Assembly (NCBI GenBank): GCA_016869215.1
Contig: VGEP01000010.1
Span: 1 to 64,000, forward strand
From: Alphaproteobacteria bacterium
GTDB taxonomy: Bacteria; Pseudomonadota; Alphaproteobacteria; Rhizobiales; Xanthobacteraceae
Direction: 5' to 3'
DNA: 64,000 bases
The number at the start of each line of letters is the position of its first letter. Position 1 is the first letter of the stretch. The notes beneath the pieces are model-generated. The model was not told where the DNA came from. It was given only the letters and a program-made list of their open reading frames with translations, and searched no databases. Below are positions 47,138-55,669 of the stretch, one piece after another. Both the position numbers and the translations under genes were made by a program.

Positions 47138-48394
47138 ATGCTCGCCAATCTCACCACGCCGCTGCTCGGCGTGGTCGGCACGGCCGTCATCGGGCGGCTC
47201 GGCGAGGCGCATCTGCTCGGCGCGGTCGCGCTCTCGGCGCTGGTGTTCGACTGCATCTTCTGGCTGTTCGGGTTTCTACGGCTGAGCACGGTCGCGCTGA
47301 CCGCGCAGGCGCTGGGGGCAGGCGACGCGGCCGAGCAACGCACGGTGCTGGCGCGCGCGTTCCTGATCGCGGGCGTCATCGGTCTTTCGCTGATCGCGCT
47401 GCAGGTGCCGCTGGCCGCCCTGATCTATCCAGCGATGGGCGGCAGTGCTGCGGTGACTGAGGCCGCGCAGGCCTATTTCTTCATCCGCATCTGGTCGGCG
47501 CCGTTCGTGCTGGCGAACTATACGATCCTCGGCTGGCTGATCGGGCTCGCCCGCGCCGGCACCGCGCTCGGCATCCAGATCGCCGTCAACGTGCTCAATA
47601 TGGCGATCACCGCCACGCTGGTGCTGGCCTACGACTGGGGCGTCGCGGGTGCGGCCATGGGCGCGCTGATTGCCGAATCCGCGGGCACGGCGCTCGGCCT
47701 CGCCGTGGTCGCGCTGCTGTCGCGCGGCGGACGAATCGAGCGCGCGGCGGTGCTCGACCGCAACAAGCTCGTCCGCCTGCTCGCCATCAACCGCGACATC
47801 ATGATCCGGACCGCGGCGCTGATCGCGGCGTTCCTGTTCTTCACCGCACAAGGCGCGCGCAAGGGCGACACCCTGCTCGCGGCCAACGCCGTGCTGCACA
47901 ACTTCACCCTGATCGGCGCCTTCTTCCTCGACGGCTTCGCCACCGCGGCCGAGCAGCTCTGCGGCCATTCGCTCGGCGCGCGAAACCGCGCGGCGTTTGC
48001 GCGCGCGGTGCGGCTGATCGTCGGCTGGGGCTTTGCGTTCGGCGTTGCGGCCACCATGGCGTTCTTCGCCTTCGGCGGCCTGCTGATCGACCTGATGACC
48101 GCGAGCCCTGAGGTGCGGGAGGTGGCACGGACCTTCATGGGACTTGCGGCGCTGGCTCCTGTCGCGGGCGTTCTGGCTTTCGCCTTCGACGGCATCTACG
48201 TGGGCGCCACCTGGACCCGAGACATGCGCAATCTGATGCTGCTGTCGCTCGCGGCCTTCCTCGCCGCGTGGTGGCTGCTCACACCGCTCGGCAATGCCGG
48301 GCTGTGGCTGTCGCTGCTGGTGTTCTTCGTCGCGCGCGGCGCGCTGCAAGGCGCGCGCTATCCGGCATTGCTGCGCGCGACTTTCCGGACCTGA
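47138..48394 (+). CDS. MATE-family efflux transporter (DinF-like)
   Basis: The protein has about twelve helices and the MATE signatures LTTPLLGVVGTAVIGRLGEAHLLGA, ALTAQALGAGDAAEQRTVLAR, and FFLDGFATAAEQLCGHSLGARN. MATE carriers expel cationic drugs using Na+ or H+. The first standard start, ATG 47138, gives 418 residues but removes the start of helix 1. The frame is open upstream, reading THRRVFAIAAPA just before that ATG, as full-length relatives do. An ATT at 47066 behind a GAAGGG could be the real start (442 residues). The stop touches the convergent pyrD stop. Confidence 0.88.
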   Translation: MLANLTTPLLGVVGTAVIGRLGEAHLLGAVALSALVFDCIFWLFGFLRLSTVALTAQALGAGDAAEQRTVLARAFLIAGVIGLSLIALQVPLAALIYPAMGGSAAVTEAAQAYFFIRIWSAPFVLANYTILGWLIGLARAGTALGIQIAVNVLNMAITATLVLAYDWGVAGAAMGALIAESAGTALGLAVVALLSRGGRIERAAVLDRNKLVRLLAINRDIMIRTAALIAAFLFFTAQGARKGDTLLAANAVLHNFTLIGAFFLDGFATAAEQLCGHSLGARNRAAFARAVRLIVGWGFAFGVAATMAFFAFGGLLIDLMTASPEVREVARTFMGLAALAPVAGVLAFAFDGIYVGATWTRDMRNLMLLSLAAFLAAWWLLTPLGNAGLWLSLLVFFVARGALQGARYPALLRATFRT

Positions 48395-49489
48395 TCAAGC
48401 CGGCCAATCCTCGGCCGTTACCGCCGCGGCATTGACACCGACGAGGTCGGACAGGGCCTTCGCCTCGCCGCGGTCGAGCAATGCAACCAGCGCCGCCTTG
48501 ATCTCGTTGACGAGGCCAAGCCCGCGGAAGACGAGCGCGCTGTAAAGCTGCAACAGGTCCGCGCCGGCGCGCATCTTGGCGATCGCAGCAGCACCCGAAT
48601 CGATGCCGCCGGCTCCGATCAGCGGGAACGCGCCTTCGACCCGCACGTAGGTCTCCGCCAGCATCCTCGTCGACAGCGCAAACAGCGGCCGGCCGGACAG
48701 ACCGCCGCCCTGCCTGGCGGTGTCGCGGTCGCGCAGGCCCTTGGGCCGGCCCACGGTCGTGTTGCCGACGATCATGCCGTCGATCCTGCGCGCGCGCGCC
48801 ACGCCGACCATGTCGTCCAGCTCGGTGAGCGTGAGGTCCGGCGCGATCTTGAGCAGCACCGGCGTCGGCCCCGCATGCGGCACGACGCGGTCGCGCGCCT
48901 CAACGATGCGTCCGAGCAGGTCGTTCAACGCCTCGGCGCGCTGCAGGTCGCGCAGGCCGGGTGTGTTGGGCGAGGACACGTTGACGGTGACGTAGCTTGC
49001 GACCGGCGCCACGGCTTCGAGCAGCCGCACATAGTCCGCGCTGCGATCGAGCGAGTCCTTGTTCGCCCCGACGTTGACCCCGACGATGCCGCCTCGCCCG
49101 GCCCGGGCCGCGAGCCGCCGCAGCGCCACGTCGGCGCCATGGCTGTTGAAACCGAACCGATTGATCACCGCCTCGTCGGGCTCAAGCCGAAACAGACGCG
49201 GCCGCGGATTGCCCGGCTGCGGCAGCGGCGTCACGGTGCCGATTTCGACGAAGCCGAAGCCGAGCCGCAGCAGCGCGTCGGCCACCTCGGCGTGCTTGTC
49301 GAAACCCGCCGCCAGCCCGACCGGATTCGGAAAATTCAGCCCGAAGGCGCGCACCGAGAGCCGCGGATCGTCCGGCGCGGGGCGGCCATGCGGCGCCACC
49401 TTGAGGGCCGCAATGGCCAGCGTATGGGCGGTTTCCGGATCGAACGCCCGCAGCACAGGCCGGGCCAGCCGGGCGAAAAGTCCAATCAC
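48395..49489 (-). CDS. pyrD: Dihydroorotate dehydrogenase (quinone), class 2
   Basis: PyrD oxidises dihydroorotate to orotate at the membrane, passing electrons to ubiquinone. The 364-residue product has [42 protein letters not shown], and [15 protein letters not shown]. The class 2 active-site loop is [14 protein letters not shown] with the catalytic Ser, followed by KIAPDLT and [10 protein letters not shown] use GTG 49489, which has GGAG 6 bases upstream and gives [22 protein letters not shown], the usual N-terminal membrane-binding region. The open frame goes further but enters the hairpin array. Confidence 0.94.
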   Translation of the reverse strand: MIGLFARLARPVLRAFDPETAHTLAIAALKVAPHGRPAPDDPRLSVRAFGLNFPNPVGLAAGFDKHAEVADALLRLGFGFVEIGTVTPLPQPGNPRPRLFRLEPDEAVINRFGFNSHGADVALRRLAARAGRGGIVGVNVGANKDSLDRSADYVRLLEAVAPVASYVTVNVSSPNTPGLRDLQRAEALNDLLGRIVEARDRVVPHAGPTPVLLKIAPDLTLTELDDMVGVARARRIDGMIVGNTTVGRPKGLRDRDTARQGGGLSGRPLFALSTRMLAETYVRVEGAFPLIGAGGIDSGAAAIAKMRAGADLLQLYSALVFRGLGLVNEIKAALVALLDRGEAKALSDLVGVNAAAVTAEDWPA

Positions 49490-49502
49490 GGCGCGCTCCG
49501 GG

Positions 49503-49578
49503 CTAGTGGCCCGATTCCAACATTCGCATCCCGTTTCGGCATGCGTGTTTGCGAATGTTGGAATCAAAGGACCACTAG
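49503..49578 (+). repeat. Hairpin 1 of the 49.5 kb array
   Basis: The outer arms CTAGTGGCCC (49503-49512) and GGACCACTAG (49569-49578) pair with one C-A mismatch. The inner arms GATTCCAACATTCGCA (49513-49528) and TGCGAATGTTGGAATC (49550-49565) pair perfectly. An AAA bulge lies on the 3' side, and the loop has 21 bases. It shares its last CTAG with hairpin 2. Confidence 0.9.
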
Positions 49579-49650
49579 TGTCGCGATTCGGAAGTTCGCC
49601 TGAATGCTCTGCTTATTCCGTAGCGAACTTCCGAATCAAAGCGACACTAG
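49575..49650 (+). repeat. Hairpin 2 of the 49.5 kb array
   Basis: The outer arms CTAGTGTCGC (49575-49584) and GCGACACTAG (49641-49650) and the inner arms GATTCGGAAGTTCGC (49585-49599) and GCGAACTTCCGAATC (49623-49637) pair perfectly. AAA bulges on the 3' side and the loop has 23 bases. The design is that of hairpin 1, while the paired bases differ at several positions. Confidence 0.9.
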
Positions 49651-49663
49651 CAACATTATGATT

Positions 49664-49740
49664 CTAGTGTCCCTTTTGAACCCGAAGTTCGCAATCGAGC
49701 TTGCCGCGCAATCGGGCGAACTTCGGGTTCGGGACACTAG
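49664..49740 (-). repeat. Hairpin 3 of the 49.5 kb array (inverted)
   Basis: The outer arms CTAGTGTCCC (49664-49673) and GGGACACTAG (49731-49740) and the inner arms GAACCCGAAGTTCGC (49678-49692) and GCGAACTTCGGGTTC (49716-49730) pair perfectly. The bulge is TTTT on the 5' side, that is AAAA on the 3' side of the lower strand, so this copy points the other way. The loop has 23 bases. Confidence 0.9.
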
Positions 49741-49752
49741 CAAATATATGTG

Positions 49753-49831
49753 CTCGTGGAGCTTTGGATTTGACATTCGCTTCGCGGGTTCGCGACAAGG
49801 TGGGTAGCGAATGTCAAATCCGCTCCACGAG
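49753..49831 (-). repeat. Hairpin 4 of the 49.5 kb array (inverted)
   Basis: The outer arms CTCGTGGAGC (49753-49762) and GCTCCACGAG (49822-49831) and the inner arms GGATTTGACATTCGCT (49766-49781) and AGCGAATGTCAAATCC (49806-49821) pair perfectly. The TTT bulge on the 5' side marks the same orientation as hairpin 3. The loop has 24 bases. Confidence 0.9.
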
Positions 49832-49869
49832 GGCGCGCGGACCCTATCGGCCTGAGCGGTGTTCATCAA

Positions 49870-49905
49870 GCAAGGCACTGGACAGACGCCTTGCAAGGCT
49901 ATAAT
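49870..49905 (+). promoter_or_regulatory. Promoter with GCAAGGC half-sites upstream of the S24 regulator
   Basis: TATAAT (49900-49905) has TGGACA (49879-49884) 15 bases ahead. The palindrome GCCTTGCAAGGC (49888-49899) fills the space between the two boxes, and a further GCAAGGC stands at 49870-49876. These three half-sites suit an operator for repression, perhaps by the regulator encoded just downstream. Confidence 0.6.
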
Positions 49906-49951
49906 TCCTAGTACTGGATCAAAGTCTTAGCACCCGAGTCGAGAGGCACCG

Positions 49952-50590
49952 ATGCCGAGCGCCCCGCTGACGCACAACCAGATCTGGACCGCACTCGACC
50001 GGCTCGCAGCGCGCGCCAAACTGTCGCCGTCGGGCCTTGCCAAGCGGTCCGGCCTCGACCCCACCACCTTCAACAAGTCCAAGCGCATCACGCCGGACGG
50101 AAGGCCGCGCTGGCCATCGACCGAATCGGTCGCGAAGGCCCTGGCCGCGACCGGCGTCAGCGTCGAGATCTTCGTGTCGCTGATCGGCGACTCCAAGGGC
50201 TCGGCGCAGGCGGTACCGCTGATCGGCTTCGCCGAAGCCGGTGCCGGCGGCTATTTCGACGACGGCGGCTTCCCGGTCGGCAAGGGCTGGGACGAGATTG
50301 CGTTTCCCGCGGTCAACGACGAGCACGCCTACGCGCTGGAGATTTCCGGCGACTCGATGATGCCGGCCTACCGCGACGGCGATGTGATCATCGTGTCGCC
50401 GGCGGCACCGGTGCGGCGCGGCGACCGCGTCGTGGTCAAGACGAAAAAGGGCGAGGTGCTGGTCAAGGAGCTCAAGCGCCAGACCGCCAAGCTCGTGGAG
50501 TTAAAGTCGCTCAACGCCGCTCACGCCGACCGCTCGCTGTCGCTCGACGACGTGCTGTGGATCGCGCGGATCGTTTGGGCGAGCCAGTGA
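49952..50590 (+). CDS. S24/LexA-like helix-turn-helix regulator with peptidase domain
   Basis: The 212-residue protein has an N-terminal HTH-like part (residues 8-75: IWTALDRLAARAKLSPSGLAKRSGL) and a C-terminal S24 domain. The catalytic Ser135 is in ISGDSMMPAYRDGDVIIV and Lys163 in RRGDRVVVKTKKGEVLVKEL. An Ala-Gly pair in FAEAGAGG (residues 93-100) may be the self-cleavage site. Such proteins are repressors inactivated by cleavage, often after DNA damage, though many Rhizobiales copies are chromosomal and of unknown stimulus. The promoter ahead carries palindromic half-sites. A phage origin is possible, but no phage genes are near. Confidence 0.88.
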   Translation: MPSAPLTHNQIWTALDRLAARAKLSPSGLAKRSGLDPTTFNKSKRITPDGRPRWPSTESVAKALAATGVSVEIFVSLIGDSKGSAQAVPLIGFAEAGAGGYFDDGGFPVGKGWDEIAFPAVNDEHAYALEISGDSMMPAYRDGDVIIVSPAAPVRRGDRVVVKTKKGEVLVKELKRQTAKLVELKSLNAAHADRSLSLDDVLWIARIVWASQ

Positions 50591-50615
50591 TCTTCCTGCG
50601 AAACGGAGGCATCGC

Positions 50616-51176
50616 ATGACGTTGCAAACGATCCATCCGAACGCATGCCCCTGCTGCGAGGACATGCTGCGTGGCCGGCTGAGCCGCCGCCGCTTCATCC
50701 AGACCGCGGCCGCCGGAAGCGCGGCGGCGTTGCTGTCGCCGTACTTTGCGGTCGCTGCTGAGGGAAATTACGAAGCGATGGTGCTGGCCTGCATCGACCC
50801 GCGCGTCCAGGCGCCGGTGCGGCGCGCCATGGTCCGGCGCGGGCTGTCGGGCCAATACAGCCAGTTCGTCATCGCGGGCGCCGCGATCGGCGTCGTCGCC
50901 GAACCTTTCAAGGACTGGCACAAGGCGTTCTGGGACAATCTCGCGACCTCGATCCAGCTTCACAAGATCAAGCGCGTGATCGCGCTCGACCACCGCGACT
51001 GCGGCGCTGCCAAGATCGCCTATGGCGCGGACAAGGTCGCCAATCCGAAGATCGAGACCGAGACCCACCGCGCCGCGCTTGCCGAATTCCGCAAGCAGGT
51101 CGCCGCGCGCCATTCGGCACTCAAGGTCGAGACCGGGCTGATGGCTCTCAACGGCCGGATCCAGATGTTCGCGTAA
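50616..51176 (+). CDS. Tat-exported beta-carbonic-anhydrase-like protein
   Basis: The 186-residue product has a twin-arginine type signal (SRRRFIQTAAAGSAAALLSPYFAVAA, residues 23-48) preceded by a CPCC motif. The domain behind it keeps the zinc ligands of beta-carbonic anhydrase: C59-I-D61-P-R63 in LACIDPRVQ, then H126 and C129 in ALDHRDCGAAK. The family's RNAGN loop reads VIAGAAIG, so it is divergent and carbonic anhydrase activity is uncertain. A periplasmic site is expected. It lies 25 bases after the S24 gene on the same strand and might be co-transcribed. Confidence 0.8.
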   Translation: MTLQTIHPNACPCCEDMLRGRLSRRRFIQTAAAGSAAALLSPYFAVAAEGNYEAMVLACIDPRVQAPVRRAMVRRGLSGQYSQFVIAGAAIGVVAEPFKDWHKAFWDNLATSIQLHKIKRVIALDHRDCGAAKIAYGADKVANPKIETETHRAALAEFRKQVAARHSALKVETGLMALNGRIQMFA

Positions 51177-51186
51177 CGGTTGGCCC

Positions 51187-51930
51187 TTACTGCCCCGTCC
51201 AAAGCATCCATCCGCCGCGCGCGAGGTAAACGACGGAAAGTCCGTAGATGATCCAGAGCGTCCATTGCCGGAAGCCGTGGTCGCTCATGCGCTCGACCAC
51301 ATAGGGCGCGGCCATGGCGCCGATCAGCGCCAGCACGATGGCCGGCAGCCACATGGTGGCGCTCAGTTCGCCGACGCCTGCGATCGAGCCGAAATAGAGT
51401 CCCCGCAGCACATGGCTGAAGGTCTGCGTCACCGCCTTGGTGGCGTTGGTGGTCTTGCGGTCGAGTTGGCTCTTCTGAAAGAAGATATCGAGGAACAGCC
51501 CGCCGACGCCGGACAGAAACTGGATCACCGTGGTCACCACGCCGGTGAACACCGGGACGCCGCGCCACTCGATGCTCGGCCGCATCGACTTGGGCAGCAC
51601 GTCGACAAAGAACGGCATGGCGCCGAGCAGGATGTAGACCACTGCCTTGTCGGGCACGTAGGCGATGGTCCGCATGACCGCGAAGGCTACGATCGCGCCG
51701 GCGAAATAGCCCCAGAAGATCGGCCACCGCACGAAGCTGCGCCAGTGAAAGGCGCGCCAGCCGTTGGTGCCGAGCTGGATGATCGAGAACAGCACCATCG
51801 CGGTGGCGACGTCGAAATAAACGAGCAGCACGCCGAGCAGCACCATGCCGCCGGCCATGCCGAACACGCCGGAGATGAACGACGAGACGACGATGGTGGT
51901 GCCGATGATGGCGAGCGCTGCGGCGGTCAT
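51187..51930 (-). CDS. TauE/SafE-family membrane carrier
   Basis: The 247-residue protein has about seven to eight helices with the half-signatures SSFISGVFGMAGGMVLLGVLL near residue 20 and FLSGVGGLFLDIFF near residue 140. These are a less usual TauE/SafE variant in which the second GGG is altered. Putative cargo is a sulfur-containing or organic anion. It lies 10 bases downstream of lysK on the same strand and may be read through from it. It is not closely related to the carrier at 36541-37464. Confidence 0.83.
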   Translation of the reverse strand: MTAAALAIIGTTIVVSSFISGVFGMAGGMVLLGVLLVYFDVATAMVLFSIIQLGTNGWRAFHWRSFVRWPIFWGYFAGAIVAFAVMRTIAYVPDKAVVYILLGAMPFFVDVLPKSMRPSIEWRGVPVFTGVVTTVIQFLSGVGGLFLDIFFQKSQLDRKTTNATKAVTQTFSHVLRGLYFGSIAGVGELSATMWLPAIVLALIGAMAAPYVVERMSDHGFRQWTLWIIYGLSVVYLARGGWMLWTGQ

Positions 51931-51940
51931 CGGCGCGGGC

Positions 51941-53575
51941 TTAAGCCGACCGCGCCAGCGCGCCGTCGATCATGTCGACGGTGTTCTTCAGCCCGTACAC
52001 CGCCACGAACGAACCGAAGCGCGGGCCTTTCTCCTGGCCGAGCAGCACCTGGTAGAGCATGTTGAACCAATCGAGCGAGACGCCGGGCTTGCCGTCCTTG
52101 GCCTTCTTCTTCTCGTCGAGGAACGGCGGCCGGCGGCCGATCTCGTAGACCACGTCCTGGATTTTCTCGGCCGGCGCGTCGACCGGCAGTTCGCCAAGCG
52201 CGTCGCGCAAGTCGAGCAGCGCCTTGCGCTCGTCCTGGCTCGGTTCGCGGAACTTCTTTTCCGGCAGCACGAAGTCGCGAAAATAATGGATGGCGTATTC
52301 GACCGCGGCGTTGAGCTTGGGATGCGTCTGCGGCGTCACGCCGGGACGATAACGCCCGATGAATCCCCACAGCGTCTCGGCATTCTCCGCGTTCGACGAC
52401 GACACCAGCGTGAGAAGCATCGAGAACGAAATCGGCATCGAGGGCTTGGGCGGCTCGCCCGTATGAATGTGCCACACCGGATTGGAAAGCCGTTGCCGCG
52501 CGTCCTGTCGCTCGTAGCCATCGAGGAACTGCTCGTACTCGTCGACATGACGCGGGATGACGTCGAAGTAGAGCCGCTTCGCCGACTTCGGCTCGCGGTA
52601 CATGAACAGCGACAGGCTCTCGGGCGAGGCGTAACGCAGCCATTCGTCGATGGTGAGCCCGTTGCCCTTCGACTTGGAAATCTTCTGGCCCTTCTCGTCG
52701 AGGAACAGTTCGTAATTGAAGCCTTCCGGCGGCATGCCACCGAGCGCGCGGCAGATCTCGCCCGAGAGCTTCACCGAGTCGATCAGGTCCTTGCCGGCCA
52801 TCTCGTAGTCGACGCCCAGCGCGACCCAGCGCATCGCCCAGTCCGGCTTCCATTGCAGCTTGCAGCGCCCGCCGGTGACCGGAACGGTGAAACGCTCCTC
52901 GGTGCCGGGCTCCTCGTAGGTGATGGTGCCGTGCCTGGCGTCGTGCGCCAGCACCGGCACCTGCAGGACGACGCCGGTGCGCGGATCGATCGGCAGGAAC
53001 GGCGAGTAGGTCTGCGCGCGCTCCTCGCGCAGCGACGGCAGCATGATGTTCATCACCGCGTCGAAGTTTTCGAGCATCTTGAGCAGCGTCGCGTCGAAAC
53101 GGCCGGATTTGTAGCACTGCGTCGACGACAGGAACTCGTACTCGAAACCGAAATGATCGAGGAACGCGCGCAGCCGCGCGTTGTTGTGCTCGCCGAACGA
53201 CGGGTGCGTGCCGAACGGATCGCGCACCTTGGTCAGCGGCTTGCCGAGGTCCTCTGTCAGCATCTCCTTGTTCGGCACGTTGTCGGGCACCTTGCGCAGC
53301 CCGTCCATGTCGTCGGAGAACGCGATCAGCCGGGTCTTGACCTTGTCGTCGGTCAGCACGCGGAAGGCATGCCGCACCATGGTGGTGCGTGCGACCTCGC
53401 CGAAGGTGCCGATGTGCGGCAGGCCCGAGGGCCCGTAGCCGGTCTCGAAGATCACCTCGTCTTTGGGCTTGCGCTTAAGCCGCGCGACGATCTTGCGCGC
53501 CTCCTCGAACGGCCAGGCGTTCGACTGTTCGGCAAGCTCGCGCAGCGAGGCGGCGGTTTCGGCAACGGACATCAT
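51941..53575 (-). CDS. lysK: Lysyl-tRNA synthetase, class I
   Basis: This enzyme charges tRNA-Lys. It is the class I form found in archaea and many alphaproteobacteria, instead of the common class II LysS. The 544-residue protein has the class I signatures as [15 protein letters not shown] (HIGH-like PHIG) near residue 45 and KISKSKGN (KMSKS-like) near residue 290. I use ATG 53575 ([14 protein letters not shown]), which has GGAG close upstream; ATG 53599 lacks one. The length is normal. No class II gene is in the window. Confidence 0.95.
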   Translation of the reverse strand: MMSVAETAASLRELAEQSNAWPFEEARKIVARLKRKPKDEVIFETGYGPSGLPHIGTFGEVARTTMVRHAFRVLTDDKVKTRLIAFSDDMDGLRKVPDNVPNKEMLTEDLGKPLTKVRDPFGTHPSFGEHNNARLRAFLDHFGFEYEFLSSTQCYKSGRFDATLLKMLENFDAVMNIMLPSLREERAQTYSPFLPIDPRTGVVLQVPVLAHDARHGTITYEEPGTEERFTVPVTGGRCKLQWKPDWAMRWVALGVDYEMAGKDLIDSVKLSGEICRALGGMPPEGFNYELFLDEKGQKISKSKGNGLTIDEWLRYASPESLSLFMYREPKSAKRLYFDVIPRHVDEYEQFLDGYERQDARQRLSNPVWHIHTGEPPKPSMPISFSMLLTLVSSSNAENAETLWGFIGRYRPGVTPQTHPKLNAAVEYAIHYFRDFVLPEKKFREPSQDERKALLDLRDALGELPVDAPAEKIQDVVYEIGRRPPFLDEKKKAKDGKPGVSLDWFNMLYQVLLGQEKGPRFGSFVAVYGLKNTVDMIDGALARSA

Positions 53576-53646
53576 GGGCTCCGGGGACGGCCCCTTCATA
53601 GGAACCGGCCGAAGGGGCGTCAATCGCCGGCCTGAAACGTGCAGGT

Positions 53647-54507
53647 CTACAGCGGGCTGTCGGGATGTGCGGGATGCGACCGCAGCTTCATGGCGTCGCC
53701 GAACACGCCGAGCGTGATGGCGCGAGCGAGATACTGGGCCAGGCAGATATAGCCGGCCTCGCTCTGCTGAAACTCGTCCGGGATCAGTCCGCCGCCGCTG
53801 CCCTTGGCCTGATTGAGCAGGCGCTGCGCCTCGTAGCGCCGCACGATCATGACGTTTTCCCGGGTGGCGATCGTCCGGAGCAATTCCCGGACCGCCTTGT
53901 AGTTCGTGTCCTGCTCCATGCGGTCGACATACTGCAGGCCGACCAGCACGACGTCGACCTTGTGATCGCGCAGCCAGCGCAGAGTCTCGACGACCGTGTT
54001 CTCCAGTTCGTCGAGCGGCACGTAGGCCAGCGCATCGTTGGTGCCGACCTGCCAGAGCACCAGGTCCGGCTCGGTCAATGCGACCTCGTTCTGAATGCGC
54101 GCCGCGGCTTGCGCCGACAATTCGCCGGAGACTCCGCGGTTGATCATCACCACGTCGAGACCCTTGATGGCGTGCTGCAGGATCTCCCTTGCCTCGTCGG
54201 TGTGTCCGCCACGCCTGGCGGTGCGCCGCACCAGCGTCGACGCGCCGATGGCCAGAATCTTGATCTTCTGGTGCTGCCGGAGCGCTTCCGAGACGTTGGG
54301 CAACGGCGACTCGACCGCAATCGCAGCATTGCCGACCTGGCAATCCTGCGAAAACGGCGCCGGCATGGGCGGCGTGCCCTGCAGCGGGGCCGCACTCTGC
54401 CCCTGCGCCGACGGCGCGAGGAGCAGCGCGGTCAGGATGCAGGCGCCGGCGAGGACGCCAGCGAAGACACCCTTGTTCCCCTGCGTGCCTTGAAGCTCTC
54501 CCTCCAT
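53647..54507 (-). CDS. SGNH/GDSL hydrolase-like protein with an altered catalytic His
   Basis: The 286-residue product has a signal peptide ([20 protein letters not shown]) and SGNH blocks: Ser block [12 protein letters not shown] near residue 78, Gly block [10 protein letters not shown], and Asn block [16 protein letters not shown]. Block V is [13 protein letters not shown], where D-x-x-H would be expected; CAG codes Gln at the His position. ATG 54507 (or 54519) lies inside the opgC-like gene, giving an overlap of 76-88 bases in another frame, and no later start would keep the signal peptide. It probably works with the OpgC-type acyltransferase on a cell-surface glycan. Confidence 0.83.
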   Translation of the reverse strand: MEGELQGTQGNKGVFAGVLAGACILTALLLAPSAQGQSAAPLQGTPPMPAPFSQDCQVGNAAIAVESPLPNVSEALRQHQKIKILAIGASTLVRRTARRGGHTDEAREILQHAIKGLDVVMINRGVSGELSAQAAARIQNEVALTEPDLVLWQVGTNDALAYVPLDELENTVVETLRWLRDHKVDVVLVGLQYVDRMEQDTNYKAVRELLRTIATRENVMIVRRYEAQRLLNQAKGSGGGLIPDEFQQSEAGYICLAQYLARAITLGVFGDAMKLRSHPAHPDSPL

Positions 54508-55565
54508 TCCGGAAGCCATGCGGTAAAGACCAGGATCGCGATGCCGAAGATTACCACAGCGGTATCGACCGCAATATTGCCTTGGAAAATGAAACGTATG
54601 ATTTGCCCGGCCAAGCTCAAGATTGAGCCCATGCAAAATACGTACAGCGAGTTGCGCCCCAGCATCGACAGGACCTCGACCAGGCGGGATGCAAACCGCA
54701 GGATGTATGGGTAGGTCACCGACATCACCGCGATCAACGCCAGGAATTGGATGATCCTGGGCGGCGTGACATAGGTCTTGCTGAGCAGGAAAAACAGGCG
54801 CGGCTGCGGGAATTTGGTCGGATCGGGCCACCAATTATAGAGCACCACGAACAGGCCGGCGACGACGATCGGCAGCGCGATCAGCCGGATCGGGAATATG
54901 TGGCGGCGCACAAATCCGCCGACGCCGTCCTCCCGCGCCAGCACGAATCCGAGCACAAACACGAGCTGCCAGGCCAGCGGATTGAAAAACCAGCCGCCCT
55001 CCACCGGCCAAGTTGGCACCGAGATGCGGAACGTCAACGTGACCGCGTAGACCAGCAGCGAGATCGGGAGCAGCCAGTTCGGGGCGTAGCGGTCGATCAG
55101 AACGATGACCGGGGCCGCCATCATCAGGACCACGTACAGTGGCAGGATGTCGAAATAGCCGAGCTGGTGGGTGAGTAGCGCAAGTCCGACATGCGTCGGC
55201 ACCGGATCCTGAAAGATGGCCGCCGCATTGTGCCATTCCAGCAGCAGCGGGTTGTCGCGCCACAACGCCACGCCCGCCAGCATGGCGATCGCAACCATGG
55301 TGATCATCACCTGGGCGGCGTAGAGCGTCAGAGCGCGGCCGCTGACCCGCAATACGATGTACCAGGCGGTGGGCTGGTTGCCGGGCGATCCGACCATGTA
55401 ACGCATGGCCCAACCGGCGAGGAACACGAACAGGTCGGCGGAATCGGAAATCGAATAGTTGGCGTGCGTGAAGCGCGAATAATAGATACCTGGAATGTGG
55501 TTGATGAAGATCGCGACCAGCGCGAGGCCGCGCCAAAAGTCGACGGGATTGGCTTGACGGCTCAT
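54432..55565 (-). CDS. OpgC-family membrane acyltransferase
   Basis: The 377-residue, about ten-helix protein starts [26 protein letters not shown] and matches the OpgC domain: the D-x-x-R-G-x-x-L-x-x-I-F-x-N-H start, [15 protein letters not shown], and [15 protein letters not shown]. OpgC succinylates or otherwise substitutes periplasmic glucans in enterobacteria, and related proteins modify other surface glycans. It overlaps the downstream SGNH gene by 76 or more bases. AlgI/AlgJ-type logic (a membrane acyltransferase plus an exported SGNH protein) is thus present twice in this window. Confidence 0.88.
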   Translation of the reverse strand: MSRQANPVDFWRGLALVAIFINHIPGIYYSRFTHANYSISDSADLFVFLAGWAMRYMVGSPGNQPTAWYIVLRVSGRALTLYAAQVMITMVAIAMLAGVALWRDNPLLLEWHNAAAIFQDPVPTHVGLALLTHQLGYFDILPLYVVLMMAAPVIVLIDRYAPNWLLPISLLVYAVTLTFRISVPTWPVEGGWFFNPLAWQLVFVLGFVLAREDGVGGFVRRHIFPIRLIALPIVVAGLFVVLYNWWPDPTKFPQPRLFFLLSKTYVTPPRIIQFLALIAVMSVTYPYILRFASRLVEVLSMLGRNSLYVFCMGSILSLAGQIIRFIFQGNIAVDTAVVIFGIAILVFTAWLPEWRESFKARRGTRVSSLASSPAPAS

Positions 55566-55669
55566 CCGAAGTCCAAGATCGATCGGGCCCCGATAAGGTT
55601 AGAACCCGCGCCGGGCTTTGAATAGCGCCGACCGCGAGGTTCCACGATTTTTGATTTCCGGCGCGGCCG

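Noticed and set aside
49503-49831. CRISPR array or phage attachment site at the hairpin cluster
   Set aside because: The units are not direct repeats with unique spacers, their stems differ in sequence, half are inverted, and there are no cas genes, integrase or tRNA nearby.
49604-49904. Small open frames (66-86 codons) in the hairpin array
   Set aside because: They read through the inverted repeats, have no ribosome sites, and resemble nothing known.
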